NCBI RefSeq assembly: GCF_006965545.2
Contig: NZ_CP041372.2
Span: 2,976,001 to 3,040,000, forward strand
Source: Paenalkalicoccus suaedae
Lineage (GTDB): Bacteria; Bacillota; Bacilli; Bacillales; Salisediminibacteriaceae
DNA: 64,000 nucleotides
Direction: 5' to 3'
Positions 26,554 through 38,186 of this stretch are shown here, in pieces. Positions within the stretch are counted from its first letter, which is position 1, and each line of letters begins with the position of its first letter. Below the pieces are notes generated by a model. That model was not told where the DNA came from and made no database searches. It saw only the letters and a list, made by a program, of their open reading frames with translations. A program made the translations under genes and the position numbers.

Positions 26554-26581
26554 GCTAAAATCTCTCCCTTATGCGTTATAC

Positions 26582-27589
26582 TTATGCTTTTGCGGAGTCT
26601 CGTATTATCAATTCTGGCTCCACAATTACTTTCGTTTTATCTAATTTCCCTTGAATCATGTCACGCAGTAAATATGCGGCCATCTTGCCGATCTTCTCTT
26701 TATCCTGTTTCACCGTCGTAAGTGCTGGCATCGAATAGCGCGCAGCCATAATATCATCGACGCCAATAATCGCAAAGTCATCCGTTGATAGCCCGTGCTC
26801 TCGAATCGCTCGAATCACACCAAACGCCATTAAATCGGATGCCGCAAAAATCGACGTTGGGTAGTCTCCGCTCGTAAGCCATTCCTTCATAGAACGGTAG
26901 CCACTTTCTTCGAAGAAATCTCCATACTTAATCCATTCTTCATTTACAGGAAGACGATATGTGTGCATCGCTTCTCTAAACCCTTGCAGTCTATTATAAG
27001 AAACTAAGTTTTTCGATAGACCCCCAATCATACCAATTTCCGTTTTACCTAATAGGTAGAAATGCTCCACAGCAAGACTCGCAATCGTACGGTTATCGGT
27101 AGTTATATACGCAGAGTTATCTCCTTGCAGGTCAATATCGACTCCAATACATGGGATACTACTCTTATCAAGGTCATGAACAGACGGCTCGACCTCTTCC
27201 CCGCCTATAATGATGCACCCATCCACTTTGTAGTGTTGACAGCGAGCTAGATAGTTTTCGTTTTTCGTGTGAAATTTTTCGTTGGAGAAAAATAGAAGGT
27301 CGTACCCTTCTCCACCTATTGTCTTCTTAAACATATCGACCACATCAACAAAAAACGGGTGATTAAAGTCGACATTTATTTTACCAGCGTAAATAACGCC
27401 AATGAGCTTTGTCTCTTTTCTCGCCAATGTTTGCGCCGCATAGGAAGGTCTATAGCCATGCTCCTCCATAATCGCAAGCACGCGCTCCTTTGTCTTTGCC
27501 CCTACATCATCATAATTATTAATAATCTTTGATACTGTCGCCTGCGAGACTCCCGCAAGCTTTGCAATCTCTTTAATTGTCATCGGCAT
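26582..27589 (-). CDS. LacI/GalR family regulator of the beta-glucan cluster
   Basis: A 335-residue repressor. The helix-turn-helix MTIKEIAKLAGVSQATVSKI is at residues 3-22, followed by the hinge helix and a periplasmic-binding-like sensor (about 60-330, GVIYAGKINVD, IIGVDDI). GAGGTG is upstream of the ATG. The three CGAAATCGGTTTCG-type operators in its two flanking promoter regions (transporter and bglA) are the obvious targets. The inducer is not known; a disaccharide or its 6-phosphate is plausible. Confidence 0.95.
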   Translation of the reverse strand: MPMTIKEIAKLAGVSQATVSKIINNYDDVGAKTKERVLAIMEEHGYRPSYAAQTLARKETKLIGVIYAGKINVDFNHPFFVDVVDMFKKTIGGEGYDLLFFSNEKFHTKNENYLARCQHYKVDGCIIIGGEEVEPSVHDLDKSSIPCIGVDIDLQGDNSAYITTDNRTIASLAVEHFYLLGKTEIGMIGGLSKNLVSYNRLQGFREAMHTYRLPVNEEWIKYGDFFEESGYRSMKEWLTSGDYPTSIFAASDLMAFGVIRAIREHGLSTDDFAIIGVDDIMAARYSMPALTTVKQDKEKIGKMAAYLLRDMIQGKLDKTKVIVEPELIIRDSAKA

Positions 27590-27675
27590 CTGCCTACACC
27601 TCTATTTCTATCGCTCTAAAATATATGGTTCTCTCTCATCATACTATACAAGTGTTTCGTAAATAAACGTTTTTA

Positions 27676-27689
27676 ACGAAAGCGCTTTA
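27676..27689. promoter_or_regulatory. cre-like site upstream of bglA
   Basis: CGAAAGCGCTTTAT keeps the GAAAGCGCTTT core of a cre box. It is 30 bp upstream of the bglA -35 box. Confidence 0.5.
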
Positions 27690-27718
27690 TATTTTTTTGA
27701 GAAAAAGCAAAAAGTCCT

Positions 27719-27748
27719 TTGACAAACGCAGACTTTTTATTCTACAAT
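27719..27748 (+). promoter_or_regulatory. Promoter of the GH1-ROK operon
   Basis: TTGACA (27719-27724), 18-nt spacer, TACAAT (27743-27748). The operator at 27754-27767 covers the predicted start site. Confidence 0.8.
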
Positions 27749-27750
27749 GA

Positions 27751-30170
<2,420 letters not shown>

Positions 30171-30185
30171 AGTAATAGATAGTTG

Positions 30186-30222
30186 AAGCCCCGTCGCGAG
30201 GAGGATGCGACGGGGCTTTTTT
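30186..30222 (+). terminator. Terminator of the GH1-ROK operon
   Basis: AGCCCCGTCGC - GAGGAGGAT - GCGACGGGGCT followed by TTTTTT. Confidence 0.92.
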
Positions 30223-30371
30223 GGGGTTAGGGTGTTGCGGAGGCGATAGACGTGTGGTTGTAGGGAGATGACGCAAAGAACGCTAGGTTTGATGCATACG
30301 GAATGCGAAGTACCTCATACGAACCTCAACATGGCGTATCCCTATCCCCTTTCCCAGCAAATCCACCCTCT

Positions 30372-31226
30372 TTAAAGATAATACTTCTCCCACGCCCTTG
30401 TCTTCACGGCACTTATTAACGGCATCTCAATTATTGGGCTAGCTTCATCTACACGCAACGCGACGCCTAGCTCGTTTGCTTGCTTCACGATGATTTCCCA
30501 CTCTTGATCGAGCATTCCTTCGACTCCGAATCCTTCTAATGATAGGTACACTTTTTCTAATGTTGCTCGGGAGCGGAGCTTGAGCTGCTTTTCATGTCGC
30601 TCCCCTCTCCACTTTTCTACGATTACTAGTAGCGTAGCTAAGAGGGCGTCTTTATGTACCTCAAGTAATAATTCAGGGGCTTTGTGGGGGAAATGCAGCC
30701 ACTCATCTCCATAAATTTGCCTAAGTGGCTTCTTTAATGTTTCCACCAAAACAGGTAAAACCATCGTTGTTGGCTCTGCCTTTTGCCCGATAAAGAATTG
30801 GTGAAAGGAGTGCACGTAAAGAGTCGAGCGGTTTATCTCGAACTCAAGAGTCTCGTCCATCGCCTCTTGCTCTTGTAAACGAATCAGCAGTGGTGTAATG
30901 ACGTTATGGTAGTGTTCAATCAGTCGCGTTGCCGTGCGCTTGGCAAATAAACGGTCTAATTCGTAGCTTATGCGTTTGGACTCGATAGGCTCCTTATTGA
31001 CCGCCCTTGCTTCGACGATAAATAGCTCATCTTTGGAGGAAAATGTGACTGACAACTCCCATGCTTTAAACTCTTCTTTCAGGTTATTTGCCTGTTTGTT
31101 TCCTGCATCATGCAAGAGTTGCTCCATCTTATATAGGAGCTCAAGTGGAAAACTTTTTGATGGTATGTGATCAAAATTATGATAAACACTAGTAAAATCG
31201 GCTCGGTGAATCGAAACTAGATGCAT
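30372..31226 (-). CDS. Protein of unknown function, possible degenerate kinase ATPase fold
   Basis: A 284-residue soluble protein I do not recognise. No signal peptide or membrane segment. The last about 100 residues have the rhythm of a HATPase_c domain: a helix at DALLATLLVIVEKW (N-box position), a Gly-containing loop LSLEGFGVEG (G-box position) and a final ANELGVALRV ... EMPLI. The catalytic Asn and Asp-x-Gly residues are missing, so any kinase activity is doubtful. AAGGGGA precedes the ATG. It is divergent from an XRE regulator, which may control it. Confidence 0.65.
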   Translation of the reverse strand: MHLVSIHRADFTSVYHNFDHIPSKSFPLELLYKMEQLLHDAGNKQANNLKEEFKAWELSVTFSSKDELFIVEARAVNKEPIESKRISYELDRLFAKRTATRLIEHYHNVITPLLIRLQEQEAMDETLEFEINRSTLYVHSFHQFFIGQKAEPTTMVLPVLVETLKKPLRQIYGDEWLHFPHKAPELLLEVHKDALLATLLVIVEKWRGERHEKQLKLRSRATLEKVYLSLEGFGVEGMLDQEWEIIVKQANELGVALRVDEASPIIEMPLISAVKTRAWEKYYL

Positions 31227-31355
31227 ACAAAATCCCCTTAAATTTACATTTATATGTATTCATCATAATACACAATACGTGTATTTACAACACGTTTTGT
31301 AAACTTGCCTTTTTTCATTTTTCCTGCGTGCTACATTTGCTTAAGGTGATGAAAC

Positions 31356-31682
31356 ATGCAGACGTTTGGTGAATCCTTGAGAACGCTCAGGCTCCGGCAC
31401 GGATTAAAACAAGAGGAGCTAGCACAAAAGCTGAATATTAGTAAAAGCTCCATTAGCATGTACGAAAAAGATCGACGTGAACCTTCACTAGAACTGCTTC
31501 GTGAGATTGCCTTATTTTTTGACGTCTCAGTAGATGAACTTTTAGGTGTAAAACGTCCAAAGGGACAGCAGGCAGACTTAAAGTTTGAAGATGCTGACTT
31601 AAGCCCTGAAGAAGTGACGTATTTACGCGAGACTCTAGAGTTATACAGAAAGCATAATAAGAAACAAACCTATGATAAATAA
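31356..31682 (+). CDS. XRE-family transcriptional regulator
   Basis: A 108-residue DNA-binding protein with an N-terminal Cro/CI-type helix-turn-helix (residues about 8-62; EELAQKLNISKSSISMYEKD). The C-terminal 40 residues are helical and charged (LSPEEVTYLRETLELYRKH), similar to the SinR/Xre-like dimer tail. AAGGTGAT precedes the ATG. It is divergent from the 284-residue unknown gene and has its own terminator. Confidence 0.93.
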   Translation: MQTFGESLRTLRLRHGLKQEELAQKLNISKSSISMYEKDRREPSLELLREIALFFDVSVDELLGVKRPKGQQADLKFEDADLSPEEVTYLRETLELYRKHNKKQTYDK

Positions 31683-31707
31683 AAGTAGCCAATCGGCTAC
31701 TTTTTTT
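31681..31707 (+). terminator. Terminator of the XRE gene
   Basis: AAGTAGCC - AATC - GGCTACTT then TTTTT. Confidence 0.9.
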
Positions 31708-31864
31708 GTGTTTTAGAGTATTTTCGACACTCCTCCATAAATCTCATATTGTAGCTTTGACTCTTTTTAGGTAAAATAGGTAAGACTTCGTGCAAGTTTA
31801 TGTAACGTTTTTAAATTTTTTTCGTCAAATATATGTAGTACCGCTAATTAAAGGAGAAAATCAA

Positions 31865-32887
31865 ATGACTCAATCAAGAGTACAATCAAAAAGTGGCCGT
31901 AAACGATCCCCGTTTCGGCGTTTCATGCGTACATTACTCATCATGTTTGTTCTAATGTTTGCAGCATCTGGAGCAGTCGTGGCATACATGGCAAACCAAG
32001 TTAACGATGTTACTTCCAGCGCTAGCGTTGAGCTTGAGCGAGGCGATCGCTCGGAGAATCGAACGGAACCTGTATCTCCATCCAAAGATAACATATCGAT
32101 ACTATTTTTAGGCGTCGATGACCGTGACGGTAATTTGGACGGTCGAACAGACGCTAACCTTCTAGCCACGTTTAACCGTGACGAAGGCTCTGTAAAAGTA
32201 CTAAGCATTCCTCGTGATACGTTAGTCGATATACCAGGTCGCGGTGAGGATAAAATCAATCACGCTCACGCTTTCGGTGGCGTTGACCTAACGATTGATA
32301 CAGTAGAGCAAATGCTCGATATCCCCGTGGATTATTTCGTTACAATCAACTTTACAGCGTTCATGGAAATTGTGGATACATTAGGTGGTATTGAAGTCGA
32401 CTCGCCGATCGCTTTCACCGAAATGGACAGCGCTGATACTCAAAATGCCATCTCCATTGATGAGGGCATCCAAGAGCTCGATGGCGAAGAAGCCCTTGCT
32501 TATGCTCGTATGAGAAAATCCGATCCACGCGGCGACATTGGTCGTGGAGAACGTCAGCAACAAGTATTAGAAGCAATGCTTCGTAAAGGAATGTCCTTCA
32601 ATTCGATCGTCCGCTTCGATGACGTAATGGAAAGCCTAGAGCGTCACGTAAAAATGAATCTTTCCTTCGGAGAAATTGTCGGCATGCATGGCTACGCAAG
32701 CAGTTTAAATGAAGTAGAATCAATCAACTTTAGAGGCAATGACGCAACCTATAGCGGCGTTTATTATTTCCAAGTGGAAGACCAATCATTAGAGGAAGTT
32801 TCAACGGAGCTACGTGTCCACCTTGGACTTGAAGAACCAGAAGTAACGGACGATAGTGAAGCAGAAGACGACGAAACAGAAGAATAA
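31865..32887 (+). CDS. LytR-CpsA-Psr (LCP) family cell-wall polymer ligase
   Basis: A 340-residue membrane-anchored enzyme that transfers undecaprenyl-linked wall polymer onto peptidoglycan. A short Arg-rich cytoplasmic tail and one transmembrane helix (about residues 20-45) lead to the LCP domain (about 80-270), with catalytic arginines in DGRTDANLLATF and SIPRDTLVDIPG. The C-terminus is Asp/Glu-rich. The ATG at 31865 follows AAAGGAG. In B. subtilis an LCP gene (tagV/yvhJ) and tagO follow yvyE; here the glucan island separates them. Confidence 0.95.
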   Translation: MTQSRVQSKSGRKRSPFRRFMRTLLIMFVLMFAASGAVVAYMANQVNDVTSSASVELERGDRSENRTEPVSPSKDNISILFLGVDDRDGNLDGRTDANLLATFNRDEGSVKVLSIPRDTLVDIPGRGEDKINHAHAFGGVDLTIDTVEQMLDIPVDYFVTINFTAFMEIVDTLGGIEVDSPIAFTEMDSADTQNAISIDEGIQELDGEEALAYARMRKSDPRGDIGRGERQQQVLEAMLRKGMSFNSIVRFDDVMESLERHVKMNLSFGEIVGMHGYASSLNEVESINFRGNDATYSGVYYFQVEDQSLEEVSTELRVHLGLEEPEVTDDSEAEDDETEE

Positions 32888-32899
32888 ATGAACAGATCT

Positions 32900-32929
32900 A
32901 AGACCAACCACTGCGGTTGGTCTTTTTTT
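32900..32929 (+). terminator. Terminator of the LCP gene
   Basis: AAGACCAACC - ACTGC - GGTTGGTCTT then TTTTT. Confidence 0.92.
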
Positions 32930-32956
32930 ATGGAGGTGAAGATCTAGGTTAAGCGC

Positions 32957-33115
32957 AGCACCGCAGGCGCCCCTTCGCGCCGTTTGCTACTACCGGTGGT
33001 GGCTTGCTCAACTATTTCTGCCGACCAAACAAATGGCCGTCAGAAAGGATTTTCGCTGCGCATAAGAGCTACCACTGGTAGTACGTAAACGTCGCTTCGG
33101 GTTACCTGCGGTGAC
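32957..33115 (-). repeat. Structured repeat family A, copy A5 (reverse)
   Basis: In A orientation the central stem is TTTCTGACGGCCA with TGGTCGGCAGAAA, with one G-U and one A-G mismatch. Second stem CTACCAGTGGT with ACCACCGGTAG. Conserved boxes GCGCAGCGAAAATCC and TAGTTGAGCAAGC are intact. Confidence 0.8.
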
Positions 33116-33275
33116 GGTTCGCTTCACTTCTTCTCGTCATTTCTCTCACTTTGCGCATCACTTCTGGTATTCTGCTACGTTATTTTAATCGTTAGTTAAG
33201 TGAATGTAGTTCTTAGGTTTAATCTAACTTTCGTACTTAAACATTTACTCTAATGCTTTTACCTCCCCTCAAAAA

Positions 33276-33450
33276 GCTCAAGAGGAGGCAGACTCGTAGA
33301 ATGCCCGGAGACAATTAGTAGGAATAGGCTTGCGATGAGACCACGCAGAAGGGCGTCTAGAGGGAGACGGCAGTCGACCTCTGCCTGACGAGTAGGCTCA
33401 TCGTAAGACCCTGCTAATGTCGTAGGGCATTCGTAGAGCTGACTCCTCTC
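33276..33450 (-). repeat. Structured repeat family B, copy B6 (reverse)
   Basis: In B orientation: ATTAG with CTAAT, then GATGAG with CTCATC where B4 and B5 have TTTGAG with CTCAAA; inner hairpin GGCAG with CTGCC. It resembles B2 most. It lies between the LCP gene and tagO. Confidence 0.8.
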
Positions 33451-33558
33451 CCCCAACATCTTTAGGAAAACCGAACGAAACTAGCTGGCACTAGATCAAT
33501 TAAAGCTCGAAAGATTTTGATCTAATGAAAATCATCTTACTACTTTTTAATAAGCACG

Positions 33559-33722
33559 TAGAGCTGGCAGACCCGAAGAACATTCGAAAACAATCCATAG
33601 TGGAAAGAGGTTTTTAAGATCCCACAGGAGGCGTTTTGGAGGAGACGACAGTCGACTCCTGCAGGGCGAGGAAGTTCAAAGGCCGGCCGTCGCAGAGTGT
33701 TCGTAGGGCTGACAGCTCGGAG
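33559..33722 (-). repeat. Structured repeat family B, copy B7 (reverse)
   Basis: A full-length but more diverged B copy resembling B4/B5, with CTCCTGCAGG-like inner arms, CCTCCAAAACGCC box and outer arms CAGCTCTCCGAGCTGTCAG. 110 nt from B6 in the same orientation. Confidence 0.75.
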
Positions 33723-33740
33723 AGCTGTGTGAAGTCAGTA

Positions 33741-33769
33741 AAAAACCGCCCTCCAGCTGGAGAGCGGTT
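33741..33769 (-). terminator. Terminator of tagO
   Basis: Minus strand AACCGCTCTCCAG - CTGGAGGGCGGTT (one G-U) followed by TTTT. Confidence 0.85.
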
Positions 33770-33776
33770 AAAATGA

Positions 33777-34835
33777 TTAAGATGTGCGGCGCAGATTGGT
33801 TAGTCTGTTGATCATGTTTAGCATTGGGCGGTATTCCGTATTGATGAGTCCAACTAGCTCGACCATCAGCTCGACTGCAAAGAGAACGAGTAGCGTGATG
33901 ATGAGTGCTCCCCACAGTGTGGATTGCGTGAGAAGGACTGCTGATAGCGCGAAGAAGGCGCTGATTCCGTAAATCATGAGTACAGATGAACGGTGAGAAT
34001 AGCCTAAGCGTAAGAAACAGTGATGCAAGTGAGACTTGTCTGGTGCCGAAAGTGGCTGTCTGTTTACTTTACGGCGTACGATTGCAAACAGTGTGTCTGA
34101 GATTGGTACAGCCAAGATAACGATTGGAATCAAGAGCGAGAAAAGTGTAACGCTTTTGAATCCTAGTAGAGAGATAACGGAGATCATGTATCCTAAGAAT
34201 AGTGATCCGGTGTCTCCCATAAAGATCTTTGCCGGGTGGAAATTGTAGTACAAGAACCCGATAGTACTTGCAAGTAAGATTGAAGCTAAAGCAACGATGA
34301 ACATATTGCCGTCCATAATGGCAATCGTTGTGATTGTAAGTAGGACGATGGATGATACACCTGCTGCAAGACCATCTAAGCCGTCAATTAAATTGATTGC
34401 GTTTGTGACACCGACAATCCAAAGTAGTGTAAGTGGAATGCCGAACATGCCTAATTGTAAGATGCCATCGAAGGGCAGGTTAATAAATTCTACATAAACG
34501 CCGCCAACAATAGCGACTGTAGCTGCTAAAATTTGTCCTAGAAGCTTTACTTTAGCTGATAATTCGAAGATATCGTCTAAAAATCCTGTGATAACGATAA
34601 TCGTACCACCGATCATGATCGGCCATGTGTACGGTGAGTCTGGCATGGTGACAAGCATTCCAACCATGAAGCTAATGTAAATCGCAAGGCCTCCAAGACG
34701 TGGCATGATGCGCTGGTGGACTTTCCGATAGTTTGGCTTGTCAGTTGCGCCAATTTTTATCGCAAATCGTTTAACTAGTGGCGTGATTAATAGAGCAGTG
34801 ATAAAGCATAAAAGAAACGTTAATACAAATTCCAA
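33777..34835 (-). CDS. tagO: Undecaprenyl-phosphate GlcNAc-1-phosphate transferase (TagO/WecA-like)
   Basis: A 352-residue polytopic membrane enzyme, first step of wall-polymer synthesis on the lipid carrier. It has about ten helices and family motifs DGLDGLAAG and FMGDTGSLFLG; a cytosolic HHCFLRLG-type His motif is near residue 270 (SHLHHCFLRLGY). Start choice: TTG at 34835 sits 8 nt after GGGGAG, while the in-frame GTG at 34844 overlaps that site; either would give nearly the same protein. It feeds the secondary polymer to which SLH proteins bind. Confidence 0.94.
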   Translation of the reverse strand: MEFVLTFLLCFITALLITPLVKRFAIKIGATDKPNYRKVHQRIMPRLGGLAIYISFMVGMLVTMPDSPYTWPIMIGGTIIVITGFLDDIFELSAKVKLLGQILAATVAIVGGVYVEFINLPFDGILQLGMFGIPLTLLWIVGVTNAINLIDGLDGLAAGVSSIVLLTITTIAIMDGNMFIVALASILLASTIGFLYYNFHPAKIFMGDTGSLFLGYMISVISLLGFKSVTLFSLLIPIVILAVPISDTLFAIVRRKVNRQPLSAPDKSHLHHCFLRLGYSHRSSVLMIYGISAFFALSAVLLTQSTLWGALIITLLVLFAVELMVELVGLINTEYRPMLNMINRLTNLRRTS

Positions 34836-35034
34836 AAAATTCACTCCCCAATCTTTATAAGAACAACGGTAACTGTTAGTATGTTCTTTTTATCCGATAG
34901 GTCTCTCCTATCGCTTGTTTTTAACTTATCTATGTTCTATGCGGGTGTTGCTCGTTTTTTAAATGTCGTTTATTAGACGTTCCAAACACGAAAAAGGTTA
35001 CAAAGTAATTTAATTTGAGAGTTGCACTGCTCGG

Positions 35035-35043
35035 ATTATATCA
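35035..35043 (-). promoter_or_regulatory. Extended -10 of tagO
   Basis: TGATATAAT on the minus strand, an extended -10 match, about 200 nt upstream of tagO. The intervening leader shows no recognised regulatory RNA. Confidence 0.5.
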
Positions 35044-35130
35044 CACCGAACGCGGATTTTATACAAATCTTTGACAAATTGTTGCACAAACCTCGTTGCT
35101 CTTGGAGAGTTTACCCTTTTACACATATTA

Positions 35131-35167
35131 AAAACAGGTACGATAGACGTGTTTTCTATCGTACCTG
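35131..35167 (-). terminator. Terminator of the csaB operon
   Basis: Minus strand CAGGTACGATAGA - AAACACG - TCTATCGTACCTG, perfect 13-bp stem, then TTTTTAAT. Confidence 0.92.
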
Positions 35168-35186
35168 CCTCTAAAATTATGGGTAA

Positions 35187-36260
35187 TTAAGAAAAAGCTC
35201 GCAGTACTTGTTGCGCTAATGCTTCTGTTTTTGCCTTTGCTGACGCGGTATATGCCTGTACGGATGCGCGCCGATCATCTAATTCAACGAGCGCCTTTTG
35301 TACTTCACGTAAGACGTCGTCTTTTGTCCATTCATCGTCCTCGACATTGACAGCTACTGGTTGATCGCACAGTGCCGCGAAGGCGTCGATTTTTGGATCA
35401 TACGAGATTGCCACAAATGGTACGTCGACTGTTGCGGCAAAAATTAATGCATGTAGTCGCATGCCTACAAGAAGCTTACTGTGATCGATTAGCTGAATCT
35501 TCTCTTCAATAGAAGCGCTGTGTGGAGAAATGATGGCCCCTGATTGTGTCATATAAGAAGTCACTTGAGCGGCCGTTTTTGCATCCTCTTCCCCGTGCAT
35601 AGGGAGTAAGACAATTGTTTCGCCCGAAGCAATAAGGTCGTCAAGCATCTCGGCAAGCTTCTTTAAATGATCTTTGCCGTGCGGCCAGTCGCGAATCGAG
35701 ACGGTAATATAAGTCTCAGACTCGAGACCAGCCATTGGTGGTTGCTCCGAGCCTTTGGCGCGAATGCCAATAACAGGGTCTGGAACAAGACGAATTTGCT
35801 TCGTGATCCCAATGTCTGAAAGAAGTGCTCTAGATGCTTCATCCCGAACTGACAGATAGCTTGCTTTAGCGAGACTTGCTTTGACAATCTTGCGACTGCG
35901 CGGCTGATCAAGTGGACCGATGCCTTGCGCATAGATCGCGTAAGGTGTGCGAGTCATTCGTGCAATCCACATGATCGCACTGTAGTAAATCACACTTTTG
36001 GGGCCTGTTTTATCTTGAAGGAGGCTTCCTCCACCGCTAATGACGCCGTCAGCGCGACGAATCGCGCTAAAAACATCCTTCAGCTTCCAACGGTTAACGG
36101 CTTTAACACCGTACGTCTTCGCTGTTTTTTCTGGTTGGTTAGATAAGACGGTGATCTCAATATTGCGCTGTTGTTCACGAAGCGCCTGCACGATGGATTG
36201 AAGAATAGCCTCATCGCCAACGTTATCGAAACCGTAGTATCCTGATAGAACTACCCTCAT
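35187..36260 (-). CDS. csaB: Polysaccharide pyruvyl transferase CsaB
   Basis: A 357-residue cytoplasmic enzyme that adds ketal pyruvate to the secondary cell-wall polymer, the modification SLH domains recognise. Family motifs: GYYGFDNVGDEAIL at the N-terminus, VISGGGSLLQDKTG near 80, YAQGIGPL near 120, and HALIFAATVDVPFVAISYDPK near 275. Its ATG at 36260 overlaps the upstream stop (ATGA) and follows AAAGGGTGA. The many SLH proteins in the window are the expected beneficiaries. Confidence 0.96.
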   Translation of the reverse strand: MRVVLSGYYGFDNVGDEAILQSIVQALREQQRNIEITVLSNQPEKTAKTYGVKAVNRWKLKDVFSAIRRADGVISGGGSLLQDKTGPKSVIYYSAIMWIARMTRTPYAIYAQGIGPLDQPRSRKIVKASLAKASYLSVRDEASRALLSDIGITKQIRLVPDPVIGIRAKGSEQPPMAGLESETYITVSIRDWPHGKDHLKKLAEMLDDLIASGETIVLLPMHGEEDAKTAAQVTSYMTQSGAIISPHSASIEEKIQLIDHSKLLVGMRLHALIFAATVDVPFVAISYDPKIDAFAALCDQPVAVNVEDDEWTKDDVLREVQKALVELDDRRASVQAYTASAKAKTEALAQQVLRAFS

Positions 36261-38155
36261 CGACTCACCCTTTCCATCACTGCTGGGACGACCCATTTTA
36301 AGATTGCCTTCACCACGACGATCAGTGCGACACCGATAACCGCTCCGATTCCGATACTAAGTGCAGTTCGAATAACCGACGTGACAAACGGTGTGTGAAG
36401 GTGAGTAAACGTTCCGACCATGGATGCAAAGCCAAGTCCCCCTGCAAGTAAAAGGAAGCGTGCGAACAGTACTTTCTCCTTCCACATATAAAGCCCGGTT
36501 ACAAAGATAGGAATACCAATCAAGAACTCTGTCGTTCGTGGGCGTACAGAGAATGTATTCTCTAACAGCTGACGGAATTCAAGCTCATACGGGAGCGCTA
36601 CTCCGGCGTTGCCAGTACGCGTCACATAGAAGAGTGCTAATCCTCCAACGACTGCTAAGAAAACTAAGTGCCAGAACTTTACTGTCTCAGAAAGCCAGCG
36701 GTAGCCAATAAAGAATGCCGCTAAAATGATGACTGGAGCAATCGATAAAACTTTTACTCCTCTAAATGTGTCCAGGTGGGAGATGTAGTCAGATCCGTAT
36801 AGGAGGGTAACAACAAACCATGCACCTGTTAACGTAATACCGATTGCCTGTAAGAATCTGATAGCAACCTGCTTTGTTGACTCAGGTTGTTTAATGGATA
36901 ACACCGCGTAGGTTGGCGCTAAAATAGCTAGTCCCAATACAATTAATTTCATGAGTATATCAATATTTACTAGTGCGATCCCTGCAAATCCAATAAAGCT
37001 GACACCAGCTAATGGCAAGATTAGCTTTGTGGATAATAGAGATGCAACGATTCCAACAAAGGATGCTGCCGCAAGTAAAACAATTAATGTAAACCAAATT
37101 GGTGCTTGGAAATTCTCATATGGCATCGCAATGCCTGGCTCTCCACTTGTGCGACGATGCATGTCGGAGAGGAAAATCTCTGTGTTGTCAAGCTGCTTTA
37201 GCGCAGCGTCTGGTGACGTATAGATCTCCGCTGGTGCGCGGTTAAGTAAGTTCACAAAAATAATTTGATTATTTCGTTCATGCACAGCGCGCGCTCCACG
37301 AAAAACAGCCGTATAGTCCGTTGGATCAAATGTGGATCCAAGGGTCATACTATGGAGACGAACGTGATCACGGTCTAATCGGTCCATAAGCTGATGTAAT
37401 CCACGTTGATCACTATTTTCTATCATGATTGCGCCTAGTCCAAGACGGTTCATTCGATCAGCTAAGTTTGCAATAGCTTCTGGCTCTCCGAAGCCAACGA
37501 TTTCAAGACCTGTAAATAAGACGTGTGACGCGTTCTCCGACATCTCTTCTAACTGTCTAAACAACACGTGATTTTCTTCTTCAAAGTAAAAATTGTTTTC
37601 AAGGCGCGGAATGACAGAAAGTCCGTTTGACACGACTTCCTCATATGCCTCCATATCAAATGTAATTGGTTCATTCAGTGTACGACTTGACCCAAATGGG
37701 ACATAAAAGAAAGTGTCTCCTTCAATCTCCATTTCCATAATTTCTAAGCCAAATTCAGAACGCTCGTAGTTCAACACTTCTTCGATTGGCTCTGTTAGCT
37801 CATTTTCTTCAATAATCTGCAGGTAAAATCCCGTTTCCTGCGGAATATCGCTACGCTCAATATCATAGAGCTGTAAAAGCTGCCCTGTGGACACATACTC
37901 CACTAAATCACGAGACCGTAAATCCGAAATCGTAAGTGGCTCAAGGGCAACCGATTGAATGCCCTGCTCCGCCGTTAATCGCTCATAAATAAGCTCTGCA
38001 TCGAGTCCTGCATTTCTGGACATAAGCTCAATATCATCATAAGGGATCGATAGCTCATACACATCGTTTGCCCCTTCAACCTGGACTCTCTCCCACAAAA
38101 ATGGAATAGAGACGAGCATTGCGAGTATTACAACGCCCCATAGAATTTTTTTCAT
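36257..38155 (-). CDS. DUF5693 family membrane protein
   Basis: A 632-residue protein with one N-terminal helix (about 5-25), an extracellular domain of about 330 residues (VALEPLTISDLRSRD ...) and some eight C-terminal helices (about 365-620). The ATG at 38155 follows AGGGGAG; an in-frame start at 38203 has none. The family commonly lies beside csaB in S-layer bacteria. Its function is not known; a role in polymer modification or export is inferred from position only. Confidence 0.88.
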   Translation of the reverse strand: MKKILWGVVILAMLVSIPFLWERVQVEGANDVYELSIPYDDIELMSRNAGLDAELIYERLTAEQGIQSVALEPLTISDLRSRDLVEYVSTGQLLQLYDIERSDIPQETGFYLQIIEENELTEPIEEVLNYERSEFGLEIMEMEIEGDTFFYVPFGSSRTLNEPITFDMEAYEEVVSNGLSVIPRLENNFYFEEENHVLFRQLEEMSENASHVLFTGLEIVGFGEPEAIANLADRMNRLGLGAIMIENSDQRGLHQLMDRLDRDHVRLHSMTLGSTFDPTDYTAVFRGARAVHERNNQIIFVNLLNRAPAEIYTSPDAALKQLDNTEIFLSDMHRRTSGEPGIAMPYENFQAPIWFTLIVLLAAASFVGIVASLLSTKLILPLAGVSFIGFAGIALVNIDILMKLIVLGLAILAPTYAVLSIKQPESTKQVAIRFLQAIGITLTGAWFVVTLLYGSDYISHLDTFRGVKVLSIAPVIILAAFFIGYRWLSETVKFWHLVFLAVVGGLALFYVTRTGNAGVALPYELEFRQLLENTFSVRPRTTEFLIGIPIFVTGLYMWKEKVLFARFLLLAGGLGFASMVGTFTHLHTPFVTSVIRTALSIGIGAVIGVALIVVVKAILKWVVPAVMERVSR

Positions 38156-38186
38156 TCGTTTAGTCTCCCCTTCTATCATGACGTCC

